A DNA stretch of 64,000 bases from Lindgomyces ingoldianus. Taxonomy: Eukaryota > Ascomycota > Dothideomycetes > Pleosporales > Lindgomycetaceae. Numbering within the stretch: the first letter of the stretch is position 1; the number at the start of each line of letters is the position of its first letter. The stretch is from the NCBI RefSeq assembly GCF_010093535.1, contig NW_022985162.1, forward strand, positions 1,648,387 through 1,712,386. Direction: 5' to 3'. Positions 32,846 to 44,864 of the stretch are shown here, piece after piece. The translations under genes were made by a program, and so were the position numbers. The notes under the pieces are model-generated. The model had not been told where the DNA came from, searched no databases, and was given only the letters and a program-made list of their open reading frames with translations.

Positions 32846-34973
32846 TCATGCAGTGTCTTCGTGTTCCGGCCCGACAAATCGCCGCACGTCCTCCTCGCTC
32901 ATTTCTTCGCCTTCACCTACTCCTGGGAAGCGTCTCATGCGTCGGGCTCGCTTCGGCCCGACCCAAGCCTTGATCAAACACTCGCCGTTCCCTTGGCAAA
33001 CGTGCTTTCGACCAAGGTTTTTGAATCGAGGGCCCAGCGGTCCGTTAACATAGTGGTATTGCCCAAGGAAGCGGTACTGTCGCGGATCGCTGAGTGGGTA
33101 GAACTTGTCCCCCCAGTGGCCCATAAAGTAGAACCAACCTATTGGTGCATGTGGTGTGACATTAGAGCTGCGCAAAGTGTCATTCGTGTAGTCATAGGTG
33201 AATGAATGCACATTAAGAAGAGGGTCCCAGAGCGGCCCGCGATCCGTGACGTCGTGGAGAATACCCCCTGGTAGAATGTACGGGTGAGTATCAGCTGTGG
33301 CATACATTGCATGCGTTCCAGTAGCGGAGTATCCCACGGGCTGTCCAAGATTAGTTAACACCACCTAAATCAGCATGGCAAACCTACCCTTTTGCCAATT
33401 TTCTCCACGGCCTCATAGGTGTATGCCTCACCAAAGCTGTGCTCGCTGAAGAACACTGCTTTTGGTTTGCCATGCTGGAATCGCACAACTGTGTGCTCCC
33501 AGTCACCCACGTGGTTTCCAAATCGAACATTGAAGACGGTGTTGCCCAAATTGTAGCTGTAGAAGAAGAACCAGAATGCATCCACAACGCCATCACCCTT
33601 GTCGACGACGATGAGCACTGCAGGCGCACCGCTTCTACCACCAACAATCTCTTTTCCGAGTTTGCGACGAGCTAATTCTGGCTGCCACTGTTTGTCAATC
33701 TTGTGCAAAAGATCTTCGCCTTCAGCAGTGTTGGTGGGAACAGTAACCGGTTCAGTGATAGGTCCTGAGACGGGTCGGATGCCTCCCTTGTCTACTGTAT
33801 CCCCAACGCCTACTTCCCACCAATCTTCCCCTTCAGCATCAGTATCTTCTTCGAAACGTTGACCGATTTGTTCATCCCATTTAGCCCAGGGATCGGGATC
33901 CGGAATGTTGGGGATGTTCGTTTCGCCACCGAGCCATTCTGGGCGTTCTTCCACATTGTCATCGCTTTGAAGATACACGAATCGACCCCATCTGTTAAGG
34001 TCATTCAGGTTCGTGAGATTGGGGTGATCGGAAGAGGCCTGTAAAGGAGTATAATTTAGATGTGGCGTTGTGTGGATCAGGTGTTCTGCAATGTCACACG
34101 GCCAAAACTCCTCGCCAGAGTAGAGGTGAATGTAAGGCGCATGCTCCAAGACGTATTCGGGAATCTCCCGCAGGATTCGTTCTTCCTCTGACCAGTCTTC
34201 GGGATTAGTGGTAGCACTTGTCCAAAATGTGTCAAGGTCAATGCTATCCACGTCTTCGTTAACCCCAGACCACGGCCTCTGCTGCTTTCTGTGGTTACCT
34301 TTGGCTTTCTTGTCCGTCCACCGAGACTGGTTCAGGTGAGCAAGACCACAGAACCCAAACCAGTTGCAGACTTTCCTATCCAACCAAGAGTTCGAAGATG
34401 CAACCCAGTGCTTCTCCTCTAACCTTTCTGAGATGGGTGTTATCTTTGGGAACACTGCCTTTTGGTATATTTGAGAGAACGTAAACAGGCTTAAGAATGT
34501 TCCGGCAGCGGCAATTGCAGGTTTCTGGCCCTTCATCTGCGTATATGAGGTGTTGGTAGACCCGCCAACGGAAGCGAAAGACGATGTAGGAGTTTGTCCC
34601 GACGATATTTCATGCGAAAGAGATTCTATAGGGATGTCGATAGTAGGTCTAGGGTCCTCGTGGGAGACGTCCGGCGCAACAGTTGGGGTATCGTCGGGGG
34701 ATTGAGTGGGATATACCGCTACCGGAGGGTATGTGGGAATGAGGGCGGAAGATATCGAAGGGGGAGAGGATAGTGAGGGTAGGAAACCTCGGAGGGGCAC
34801 CTGGCCGCCTCCATTACTAACCAGGTAAGGCACGATGGGCACTGGCAACGGCGTCGAATGATTAGCTCATGACCAATTAGGGACGAAGAGGAAATTCGGC
34901 ATATACGGTAGGGAATAGGGCTGCCGAAGGTCCCGGGGCTGACAAAGGATACTTGAGGACGCGCAGAGGCCAA
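32846..34973 (-). CDS. VPS62-family protein (5' end unresolved)
   Basis: Member of the Vps62 family (PF06101), whose yeast founder is needed for cytoplasm-to-vacuole trafficking; biochemistry unknown. Exons: one ending at 34907 (…VSFVSPGTFGSPIPY), 34841-33388, and 33340-32846. The joints use GTATAT and GTAGGT donors and read PIPYL-PIVPYLV and EKIGKR-PVGYSATGTH. Family landmarks: PEYVLEHAPYIHLYSGEEFW, FFFYSYNLGNTVFN, GNHVGDWEHTVVRF, THAMYATADTHPYILPGG and the C-terminal GPLGPRFKN. A hydrophobic segment (AIAAAGTFLSLFTF) lies near residue 130. No ATG is found in frame before ASARPQVSF, which looks like mature sequence just after a signal peptide. A further 5' exon probably exists upstream of about 35.0 kb. 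The minimum length is about 670 aa. Confidence 0.88.
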
Positions 34974-35677
34974 TACTCCGAGCGAGTATGGAGGTAGCTC
35001 GTGGAAGCCCGCGGAAGATCTACGTCAGGGAAATGGGCGTGGAGATAACGGCAAGCCGTTCTCAGCTAAGGGGAGCATCGGAAGGCGATAGAACTGTGAA
35101 AAGATGGGGATGACGGAGCAGTACACATGATGACTTGGATTTGCAATGCGCCGGACTTTTGCGGAGTCAAACTCACTGGTAACTTGGATCCCCTACCGAC
35201 CCAGCAGAGAAGTGCAAAGCTCCCTGTACGGTACCTGGCGATGCAATGATGCGAAACATCAAAGGGATAGCGGGTGATTGTGCGAAAACATGAGGATTGA
35301 GGACCAAGGGAGCAGTCAAGACAGACAGCTCAGCTCGGTGTTTGCAACAATGCAGGGAACCGTGGGCGCTTGGCATACGTCGCGGCTAAGCCCGATAAGA
35401 CTCGAGAAGTGATGCACGATGGAGCTTATTTAGGTGCAGATGAGCTTGGCCTTCACAGTCGGAGCCTCAGCATCACAGGTGTTGGTCTCTTTCGCCTCTT
35501 CTTGTAGTAAACTCATTGCTCGGTAGCATGCGCTATGTTATTCGCACCATGGCATAAAGGGCGAAGGATCAAGGATAGGCTCTAGAGTGGAGGACGAGGG
35601 CGCTAAGACCCTAAATCTATCCGAAGCCGGAATGGATTTCTTCGAACCCGTGACATCGCACTTGACAACCAACCACC
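34974..35677. other. Divergent promoter region
   Basis: Separates the leftward VPS62-like gene from the rightward TFIIIC gene, and probably contains the missing first exon of the VPS62-like gene. No other coding signal. Confidence 0.45.
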
Positions 35678-36592
35678 ATGTCGCGATCGGACGAGGACGG
35701 GTGGGAGTACGAGTACGACCAGAGTAAGACAGAGGACTTCTACATCACGCTTGATCTGTCCAATCTTCCAGACAGAGAAGGTGCTCCCGCGCCTTATTCT
35801 CGAGGCGCGGGCGGGCGCCGCCCAGTCATCCTGCACAACCGGTTGAGAGAGGTCAAGGGTAGGAAAGGGAATTCGAAACCTGTGACCCAAGTTCCAGATC
35901 ACCAAGATACCGAAAACGTCGGCCAGATGCAGATCACTGGTCTTCACACCCTCAATCCACTCGTCACGTACAACGGCCAGCTCCTTAGTTGTAAATGGGC
36001 GTCAACCATCGGAACTGACATGTTATTCGTTAAACGAGGTGCGGATACAACATTTCCAGAGAACCCTCTTCGCTCACTGCATTCGGTCGACCTTCTTGCC
36101 ATTAGCTCTACGCGACTGATGGCTACGACTGCCCGACTGCGACCGCGTGACGAGTTATTCGATCCTGGTGAAGGCGACGAAGGCACGACCGTTGATGCAA
36201 TGGATTTGTCTGTAGATACTGTACCAACTGAGCAGAGGCGGCCAACCCCCTCAGAATTTTTGACAAAGTTCAATCAAGTAAAGGCGAGAAGAGGTGAGTC
36301 GAGGCTGGTGGTTTCCAGAACATGTCAAGGCTCTCGGCTCGTCGTTGATAGAGAGGGAGTGGTGTCTGCAACTCTCGATGGAGCTGCATCCCAATCAAAC
36401 GAAGATATTGTGATGGAGGACTTGATGGACCAGGAGCCCGAGCAGACAGCGAAGCCATCTCAAGTATCAGTCCATGTCACCAAGTCTATCAGCGAGATGC
36501 CTGTCGGGGCTCTTGATTCTAGCATGGCCAACCACCTGAATATTGCGGAGGAGTCTGAGTCGAGCGGCCCGAGAGGATCAGGTTTCCAGTAG
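35678..36592 (+). CDS. TFIIIC tau55-related subunit (triple-barrel domain)
   Basis: A single exon of 304 aa. The TFIIIC_sub6 / tau55 triple-barrel domain (PF10419, found in yeast Tfc7 and human GTF3C6) is recognised from DFYITLDLSNLPDRE (about residues 20-34), LHTLNPLVTYNGQLLSCKW (about 89-107) and GTDMLFV (about 112-118). TFIIIC binds A and B boxes of tRNA genes and recruits TFIIIB for Pol III. The C-terminal half is acidic/Ser-rich and likely disordered. Length is within the range of fungal homologues. The start is the first ATG after the CT-rich leader. The fungal protein lacks the phosphatase-like domain fused in yeast Tfc7, so I leave the symbol open. Confidence 0.85.
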   Translation: MSRSDEDGWEYEYDQSKTEDFYITLDLSNLPDREGAPAPYSRGAGGRRPVILHNRLREVKGRKGNSKPVTQVPDHQDTENVGQMQITGLHTLNPLVTYNGQLLSCKWASTIGTDMLFVKRGADTTFPENPLRSLHSVDLLAISSTRLMATTARLRPRDELFDPGEGDEGTTVDAMDLSVDTVPTEQRRPTPSEFLTKFNQVKARRGESRLVVSRTCQGSRLVVDREGVVSATLDGAASQSNEDIVMEDLMDQEPEQTAKPSQVSVHVTKSISEMPVGALDSSMANHLNIAEESESSGPRGSGFQ

Positions 36593-36988
36593 CACTGAAC
36601 ACCAAGACGTCATGAATCCGGGACTCGATTTAGACTGGGCCATCTGTATTCTAAGCTCGATAACATGCCCTTCACGGCTACTGTCTCTATATCCGATCTC
36701 GGCCCCGTTGTACCACTATCTCTGTTCTCCAGTAGCCGGTTAGGTGTCATCCCGAAGGCTCTTTCTATGCTAGGACAATCGCACCTCACCTCCACCGCCT
36801 TGATCAGATACCCTGGTTTACTATCAATCCTCTCAAGTGCCCGCTTCTCTGGAACGCCGGCTATGCATGCCCACATTCCCCATGCTGGCTCTACCGCTCC
36901 TTGTACACTATTACTGTCCTCCAGAACCCTACATACATCCTACTGAAGCCCTATGCCGTAGACATTCAAAAACAAAGCAGCCTCAAAG
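36593..36988. other. Intergenic
   Basis: This 396-bp gap between two rightward genes holds the 3' end of the TFIIIC gene and the promoter of the next. Nothing else seen. Confidence 0.45.
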
Positions 36989-38739
36989 ATGCTTGCGTCA
37001 ACTCACTCTCGTCGTTCTCGCAATGACAATATAAGTATCGGTATCCTACCAAACCCACCATTCGACGAAGAGCTCCGGTGTCGTCCTCTTAACTTGCTGT
37101 TGGATAATAGGCTACTGCCTGAGAGCTCGACCTTTACACTTCGAAAAGAAGAGATCGAACAATCGCACATCAATCGCAACGCATTAAAAACTAACGACAT
37201 GATGATGGGAGAGGTTGCCGATTGGCTGGATCTAAACGGCCGGGATGTCAATTGGATCTCTCCCACACGGAGGCTTCGAAAAGTGAGTAAAGTCCTAGCT
37301 CGTTTTGCTTTAGCTGTTTAAGATCCTGACGGCCGCAGCTTGTTCCTTTGCCTGAAGCACTCATTTCACAACTTTCGGCATCCCGCTCTTCAACACCTAC
37401 AGTGGTAGAACCTACAGAACATCCCTACATATTCCTTCACTTTATTGCTCTTCAACTGCTGGCCTCCTGTTACACCTTACTTCCAAGTTCAAGTGCCGAG
37501 AGTCTTCCCCTATGTGGTCAAAAGCTTCCAGAGCTTGCCACTTCACTGAAATTACATGCTCAGTATCGCTTTTCTCCGGCTGCAGGGCACCACGCTCCAT
37601 GCCCTTCGGAAGCGTCGCCTTGGCCTGGCCTATACTACGGGCCTTGTCTCGAAGAAAGGGTAGCGGAGCAGGTCAGTAAAAAGCGCCGAATCCAGAAACA
37701 TCTTCGCGAAACATCTTCATCGCGAAGCGAAGAGCCTTGTCCTAGTGGAGGCACAGATAAAAGAGAAGGGAGTGACGGACCCACCTATCCCCAAATCCAC
37801 GACGAACGACGAGCATCTATCTCTAGCTCAAGCTCAAGCTCTACCTCTGGGCAAGGGCTCTTGTCAAGATGGATCTGCCAGCCTTCTTTTTCCAAAGCAC
37901 CACGACGCCGGCCCAATCGCCTCTTCCTGGACAATATCTTCAGTACTCCTACCGGACGCAAATCAATATATCCCCATAGGCACCAGTCAGATAACATCAC
38001 CCAAACTCGACGCAGTCCAGCCAAGAACATAACATCGTTTCTGCACACGAGACAACGAATTCCACCGACTTTACTACTTCGCAGGACCCAATCCGTGCCT
38101 CGACGAGCCGACAACATCGTTTCTCCTTTTCCACCATATTCGGTCCTCAATCTGCGTCGAAACAACTCCACTCCCACAATTAGGAGCCCGCCTCAATATC
38201 CCTACGAAATTCCAGAGATTCGGCACACCTCTGCGCTCACCACAAGCCCACTCCAGGCGGACGGCAGAGGAGAATACCTGACTGCCAAAGAGTTTCTAGA
38301 CGAGACAAGACTAAGCCCAGCTCATGCACTTCTTGTGAACCACACCACACATTCGTCTCCTGGGCTCTTGGCTCCGCTTTCCTCTGAAGATGCTATCATA
38401 ACTACCTTTCAGACAAAGCCCAGTAGATACTTTGGGAAGGCTTCTATAAATACAATGCCACAGGAGGACTCAATGATGGAAAAACTGGATTGGGAAAGCC
38501 AACAGAACAGCGCTCACGGAACAAACGATGTTGGGAGTGCGGTAGAGGAGCCCTGGTCTAAGGACAGTGTTGACAAGCTGGATAAAAGAAAGAGCATGCT
38601 CGTTCGAACTCCAGATTTATGTCCAGTATTCTCTCGCAGAAGTTTTCGAAATAATGGAGAAGAAATTGGGGATTGCAACCAGGATAGTGACAGCGTTGTT
38701 GAGGTAGCGACTTTTGGGGAATTTCATCACAATGCGTAA
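36989..38739 (+). CDS. Disordered hypothetical protein, 564 aa
   Basis: Two exons (36989-37282 and 37339-38739) join across a GTGAGT-CGCAG intron in frame (RRLRK-LVPLPEALIS). The N-terminal part (residues 1-170) is the more ordered: PLNLLLDNRLLPESSTF, GEVADWLDLNGRDVNW, then a hydrophobic helix FLHFIALQLLASCYTLL. The remainder is Ser/Arg/Pro-rich, with a poly-Ser tract and basic patches. No catalytic motif and no recognised family. The N-terminal block looks like a conserved fungal domain of unknown role, but I cannot name it. The 1.4-kb second exon and clean intron support a real gene. Confidence 0.7.
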
Positions 38740-40029
38740 CCTCTAGCTGTGTCAAGTCTTCCCTGGATCTTCTCAACCTTTCCTTCAAGACATATGGCGT
38801 TCGATGAGAAACATATTCCTTCTCGCTTTAGTAGCAACTCATAATACAATTAATACTTGAAGCCGAGTATTTCGGCGCTGACGTTCCGCCACTCTCTCGT
38901 CACGAGGTGTGTCTAGTTACCTACGATAACTTATCAATACTCATCGTCATCGTTAGACAGGCTCTGGATTTGGAACTAACATCGAGCATTGGAATGTGGA
39001 GTTTGAACTGCTTAGTCAACATGCAGCGAGGGGCGATCTCAACATTGGTGTTTGGGAAGATCCATTTAAGAGTAGCGTATGTAGTGCCACTCGATTGGAC
39101 GCAACAAAGACCCACTCACCTTGAGCTAACACAAGTGGGTACTGGATCTTCATATTTCCTGGATTGCCGGAAATGAAAGATCTCCACGCAAACCACTGAA
39201 GTGGACACCAATCACTTGCCAGGCTCTTTGGGAGAATCTATTGATCATCCATCGCATCCCCCATGAAGTTGGAGACATGGAAATTGGGCTCGTTATTAAT
39301 CGCATGGCATTATCGCGCTACTCGCGATCTATCTCCACGATTGGAGTCCGGCCGTTTCCAACCCCCATCCTCATTACATAGCTATGAATAACGACGGTGC
39401 GTTTTGTTGTTTATCGAAGATGCTGGTGCCGGACGTCAGGCACAACCGTTGACAACAGTTGTTGTACAATGAAGCAAGGTCGGTAGGACGGACTACCAAG
39501 CCTGCAACCTTAATTCCTTGAAGTAATTTTTTCTAGACCGTTACCCGTTTTTAATTGACATTTTGGGTGTGTGGTGGCTTTATTAGTAATTGATCTATAT
39601 ATAGTTGTAGCAAAGCGAAGACGGTAGTGGGAGTGCCTAAGTGTTACACCGACCATGAAGACAACCTGTAAGTGTCTTGTTACGTGTATAAGACATCTCA
39701 GAAGTGGTAAAATCATGCCTGAGAAAGATTTGCCTTACTCTATAACGCCTTTAAAAAGTTCACATGGATTCGAACTATAGGCGATGCTTGCTATGCTAGA
39801 AGGTTGATAGTTTTGGTCAAGATGAAAGACAGGAACTGCAAGGGCAATTGCTAATTTGGTAGATTAGGTTAGAGCACTACCTTGTAGCCACAGCAATACG
39901 CCACTCCATCTATGGTGATCCTGACCCACCAAGACGTCTCACGTTGGTGTGAATCATGAAATGATCGCTTCTTCAGACAACCATACATGGTCAAATAAAC
40001 CCAGTCAGGGGATGGGAAGTGATGGTGCC
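38740..40029. other. Intergenic, convergent
   Basis: This 1.29-kb stretch lies between two genes that point at each other (disordered protein rightward, peroxiredoxin leftward). No ORF with coding character, no repeat or RNA seen. Confidence 0.5.
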
Positions 40030-41115
40030 TCAAGAACCGAGCACATTTCCTGCGGCAGACACTGGGCATGTTTAGCAAATCACAACACTACCCCTACCCA
40101 AGAAGAAAGTTTAAATCATCGCTTACTTACCGTCTAAACCTGTGTTGTCGGACTCGACATGTGCCTCCTTGATAAAGCCATCCTCAACCAACAAAGCATA
40201 ACGCTTTCCACGGTGGCCCCCAAAGATTGCACTACCATCAAAAGAGAGGTCGAGTGCGTTGGTGAAGTTCAGTCCAGGATCTGCGAGGAAGCGAATCTAG
40301 GGTTTGGGATTAGCTGCCGATCCAATTTTCTAGAAAGGGTCTAGAATCCTGCAGACGATACACAATATGTTGCTTTGCTGCAGGATTGGAGCCTCAGATG
40401 AAAAAGGGTCACGACATACACCGCTTGTGTTGGACGGGTCAAGGATCTTGCCCCAAGCCTTCATGCTGGACCATGTTAGCTCCATCTTTCGGCAATCGCA
40501 CATGCGGAGAATAAGGAGCAATTGGGTTTTACGCAAACCGTGTTTGGTGAGAAAAGGAACGCTGAGAGGAAGAGTTGTAAAGTTCTTTTGAGATCTTGGC
40601 GCACAAGGACTGCCAAGACTCAACCCGAACCGGATGTGCCATTAGTTTTACAAAGGGGACAGATTTAAAAAAAAAAAAAATTGGTAAAAACTTTTGCTGC
40701 ACACATACACAAATGCATCATTGACAGACACGACGAACACGGAGCCCGCATCTTTGAGCTTGGCAGAGTTGATATAGCCTGGGATATGGCTCTCTGAACA
40801 GGCAGGACTGAAGGCGGCAGGCACTCCTGAACGCGGTTAGTAATCCGCTCGCTGATAATGCTTCTTTTTAGTATTGTTTTTAAATTCAAGGTTCATAGCT
40901 GATATTTTTTGCGGACGCTTACCGATGATCAGACCCTTTCCCTTCTTCAGTTCCTGGGCGAGATTGACTTTGTTGCCCGGCGAGCCCTCCATGAGGTTGA
41001 TATGCGGGATCCTGTCGCCGACCTGCACCTGAGCGGGAGCGGAGGAGTGGAAGGGAGAAGCGAGACAGCGGAAGGCGAGTGGCCGCGTCAACGACAGACG
41101 ACGAGCTGCCAACAT
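40030..41115 (-). CDS. Mitochondrial Prx5-type peroxiredoxin
   Basis: Atypical 2-Cys/1-Cys peroxiredoxin that reduces peroxides. Five exons (41115-40923, 40826-40709, 40465-40420, 40296-40131, 40061-40030) give 184 aa with every joint in frame. Residues 1-30 are Arg/Ser/Leu-rich with no acids (LAARRLSLTRPLAF), a mitochondrial presequence. Family landmarks: VGDRIPHINLMEGSPGNKV, GVPAAFSPACSESHIPGY with the peroxidatic Cys, VFVVSVNDAFVMKAWG, then IRFLADPG and RYALLVEDG. The tail SAAGNVLGS ends the protein. The third intron is unusually long (243 nt) and carries a run of A on the plus strand. The gene is divergent from SKN7, a known regulator of peroxiredoxins in fungi, across a shared 1.5-kb region. 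Confidence 0.93.
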
Positions 41116-42645
41116 CGCTGTCGTAAGTAGTGGCGCGAAGGCGAATTGGAGAGGGGGCGAGTGGCGGCGTCGACGGTGGAGCTTGTTCTGTGCAGATGCA
41201 GCGGTGTGACTGACAGCAGCTGAATCTTGTGCTATATGGTGGAGCTGTATGGCGGAGGTCACAGGTGAAGGCGAAGGATGCGGCCCAGGATCTGCGGACA
41301 ACAGGCTGCATCAAAGCGATCTCGGGCTGGGTAGGATCTGCGAAAAATCCCCACGCTCACCTGTGGCGTTTTTACGGCACCCCCTGCCTCGGACTCGGAG
41401 CCCTGGACATCTGTGCAAGCTGGCTGCGTGCAATGTGACCGACCGCATGGGCTTTCGCGAAATGGCACACAAGGGGCCTGGCGCTGGCCGCCGCTGGTGG
41501 CAACGCTTGCCTCTCCCATCAGGGCCCCATGGCATTTGGCAACCATCAAACGAGGCGAGGCCGGCGCGACGACGACGTCGGGGACGGCGGTCAATGTGCC
41601 TGCCGCTGGGGATTGCAGCGGCGCACATGGAGTCTATCGAGCAGTTGCTGCAAATTACGCATTACGGGATCACGGCGGCGATTAAATTTCAAATCGCGTC
41701 GCCGAGATGATGTGGAGTGTGGAGGGTTTCTTTTGGCCGCTATGAGGGTTCCTCTTGCCCCGATCCGGCGGCGAGCAGCACAGGAGCAGCCCGAACCTTT
41801 AGAAACAAAGAGTCGCTGTCTGTGCAATCAGCAACCAGTAAACTGGCTGCTTGCAACACGCTGCATGCCGTCTTCGGGCGTCGCAGGTGCAGCCGCGGGA
41901 AGACGGATGCTGAGATGGGAATGGCGTCCTCGAGGGCTTGGGGGGAGTGTGTGCACGTACCGCCCCATCCCGCCGCGCATCGTTTCGTGGGTCTTCCAAG
42001 GTTTGTTGTCCCCGAGCCTGTTAGCTGCTCCGCTGCCTTTCTCGTCATTGTCGCAGTCGCTGCTGTGCCGCTGTGCCGCTGTTCCCTTGCCCTCCTCCCT
42101 CGGCACGCACTCGCTGGTGCCCCAAGCTGACCTCGCTCCCTAGCCTTGGCTCAGCCGGCTTGCTGGTCCAATGTCCTGCGATTGCAGCGATTCAGATTCA
42201 GCCAAAGAGAGCACTAGCACTTAGTGACGGCACTGCACATCCCATCCCAACTATTCAACCTGCCTTGGCGGCCCGCGCTAATCACCCAAACTACACCTCC
42301 TCTGTCCCTCCAGGCCCAGCGTTCTTCTCTCCTTGCATTCCCAACATCCCGTCGCCTGCCCATCGATCCCCATCGTCCGTTCATGAGTGCCGCTTCTGCG
42401 ACCCCGTACCTTACCCTCAATTGCCACGCGCCGCCATCACCACGCTGGCGGATGCCTCGACCCGCCCTCCGTCCCGCTATCGCTAGCCATCGCGGCTACT
42501 TGGAGCCCAGAACCGTGACCCTACATATGTCGTAACCTGCCTAGCAACAGAGCCTCGTTATTTCGTGTATCTGGCAGCTTTTGCATCTCGAGGTGGTGGG
42601 TGGGAGGTATTGTAGTCCGTCCGAACTCGAGTCCTACAGTCCGCC
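41116..42645. promoter_or_regulatory. Shared Prx5/SKN7 divergent promoter region
   Basis: This 1.53-kb GC-rich stretch separates the leftward Prx5 gene from rightward SKN7. Its GC richness opens many overlapping frames on both strands (41.2-42.5 kb), none with motifs or consistent splice sites, so I treat it as regulatory and untranslated DNA. CT-rich runs near 42.1-42.5 kb fit a SKN7 core promoter and 5' UTR. Specific Skn7 or Yap1 sites were not verified. Confidence 0.45.
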
Positions 42646-44864
42646 ATGGAGTCCACTACAGGCGGAGGCTCAGGGTCGAGCAATTCCAGCGACTTTGTAT
42701 GTCTTGTCCCATCCATTGATCCTCAAACACTAATGTTGATGAAACTGGTAGGTTCGCAAGCTCTATAAGTAAGCTGATCTTAGCTGTCCGAACGTAACCC
42801 TCCGCACAGCTCGCTAATACGCATTGAAGAATGCTAGAGAACCCGACAGACGAGAACGTAGTACGGTGGGGCAACGAAGGGGATAGTTTTGTCGTACTCG
42901 AGGCACGTTGCGGCTCAAGATACGAACGTAGCCGAGACTGACGGACGCGTAGAATGAGAAGTTCACGAAACACATCCTCCCGAAGCATTTCAAGCACAGC
43001 AACTTTGCGAGTTTTGTCCGACAGCTGAACAAGTACGATTTCCACAAGGTGCGGCACAACAATGAAGAGAATGGTCAGTCGCCATATGGCGCTGGGGTAA
43101 GCATGCTTCTTCTAAGGTTCCAGCCTTGTCGACGAGAATTTTCTTAGCTAACATCGCCACCCCATCACTCTAGGCTTGGGAGTTCAAACATCCAGATTTC
43201 AAGATGAACAACAAAGATGCCCTCGACAACATTCGGCGGAAAGCGCCCGCTCCGCGCAAGGCCAACCAGCCGGCAGAAGACTTGATGATCCCCACACAAC
43301 AGATGGATCTGGTGAATACTCAATTAGTCGCCACGCAGCATCAGCTGCAGTCCCTCCAGGAAAAGTACAACGAGCTCAGCATACACCATTCCATGCTGCT
43401 TCAGGAGGTGATTGGGTTGCAGAAGACAGTCGTCAATCATGAGCACGTGATGCAAAACGTGATGAGCTTTTTACATTCGATAGATGCCCAAAGGCGCCGC
43501 GATAGCAGGGTAGTGAATCCATTTGGGCAGACAGGTGGCCAGGCCCAGAATGGGAACGCCGACACACAGAATCCGCAAGCCGCTCCTATTGAAGAGGACG
43601 TTCCTGCCTCGCCCCTACAACACGCCTCGAAGCTCCTCAGCGAAACAAACGCCGATGTAATGCTAAACCCTAGGAACCTAGAGCACATGAACGAGATCAC
43701 CATGCGAATGAATGGCACGTTGACCACTCCTCCACCCGAATTTATGCGAGGAACTAGGCCAGCGAGTCGTGGCGGTGCACCCGCATCTGCAAGCTCCTCG
43801 ACGTCTGTGCGAATTGGTGATCTGGACAACCTAGTCTATCCCGTTGGGCAAACGAATGGGATCGACCCGATGTACAGTGAACACATCAACAACATTCCAT
43901 ATCCAATGCCAACCAAACCGGCTGATCTAGCCGACAACCGATTCCAGGAGGTAAGGAAGAAGAGTACGCAGATAGACCCTGGGTGGGTACGGCCACCCCA
44001 AATCCTGCTTGTTGAAGACGATCCGACATGTCGGCGAATTGGTAGTAAGTTCTTGTATGCCTTCCAATGCTCCATCGATAGCGCTGTAAGTACTTTGTTG
44101 TTCAGCTTTTCTCCCAGATACTAATGTGTTGTAGCTCGATGGCCTCGAGGCTGTCAACAAGATGAACGCGGGCTCGAAATACGATTTAGTGCTCATGGAT
44201 ATTATCATGCCGAACCTTGATGGCGTCTCTGCCTGCCATTTAATCCGCCAATTTGACCACACTCCTATCATTGCAATGACATCCAACATTCGAAGTGATG
44301 ACATTTCCATGTATTTCCAACATGGTAGGTTCGACTTGAAAACCTTAGCCACTTGCCCTAACTTATCCAGGTATGAACGATGTACTACCCAAACCTTTCA
44401 CGAAAGAAGGTCTTCTGCAAATGTTAGAAAAGCATCTTGCACACCTGAAAAAGCCGGGTCCGCAGATAGACGGAATGGTGGCCCCTCAGCCGTTAGCGAC
44501 AACGAGACAAGTTTTGAAAGAGGAGGAATCTCCTGCGAAGTCACCAGTAACAGCTAGCAACTGGAACTCACCCAATCAGATACCCGGTGTCTCACCAGTG
44601 GGCAGCAATGTCACAGACGAGTATATGCAAGCGGTCCAACAAGGCCACGCTGGACCCTACGCCGTCAACACGATGCCAGGCAACATTGCCTACAATACAT
44701 CTCCACAGGTAACAATGCAGGCTAGACAACAAGCCGGACATCGAAGGCAAATCTCCGACATTGCTGGAGGGCCTGACGACATGAATAATCCTGCAAAACG
44801 TCAACAAGTGTATATTGGCCCGCTACCACCACAACCCATGAACCCCATGCAACGGCCACGATGA
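42646..44864 (+). CDS. SKN7: Transcription factor/response regulator SKN7
   Basis: Nuclear factor joining an HSF-type DNA-binding domain to a receiver domain; controls oxidative and osmotic stress genes downstream of phosphorelay. Seven exons: 42646-42696, 42751-42767, 42830-42902, 42953-43096, 43174-44085, 44135-44324 and 44371-44864, giving 626 aa. HSF domain: [47 protein letters not shown] coiled coil follows ([12 protein letters not shown]). Receiver: [18 protein letters not shown], phospho-Asp in [18 protein letters not shown], and KPF. The tail is Gln/Pro-rich. Exon 2 is only 17 nt. The third intron (42903-42952) begins GC, not GT, but is required to join SFVVLE to [12 protein letters not shown]. 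The other introns are standard. Confidence 0.97.

Noticed and set aside
41229..42535. Many long overlapping ORFs on both strands (up to 204 codons)
   Set aside because: GC-rich sequence with few stops by composition; frames shadow each other, lack motifs or splice structure, and lie in the Prx5/SKN7 promoter.
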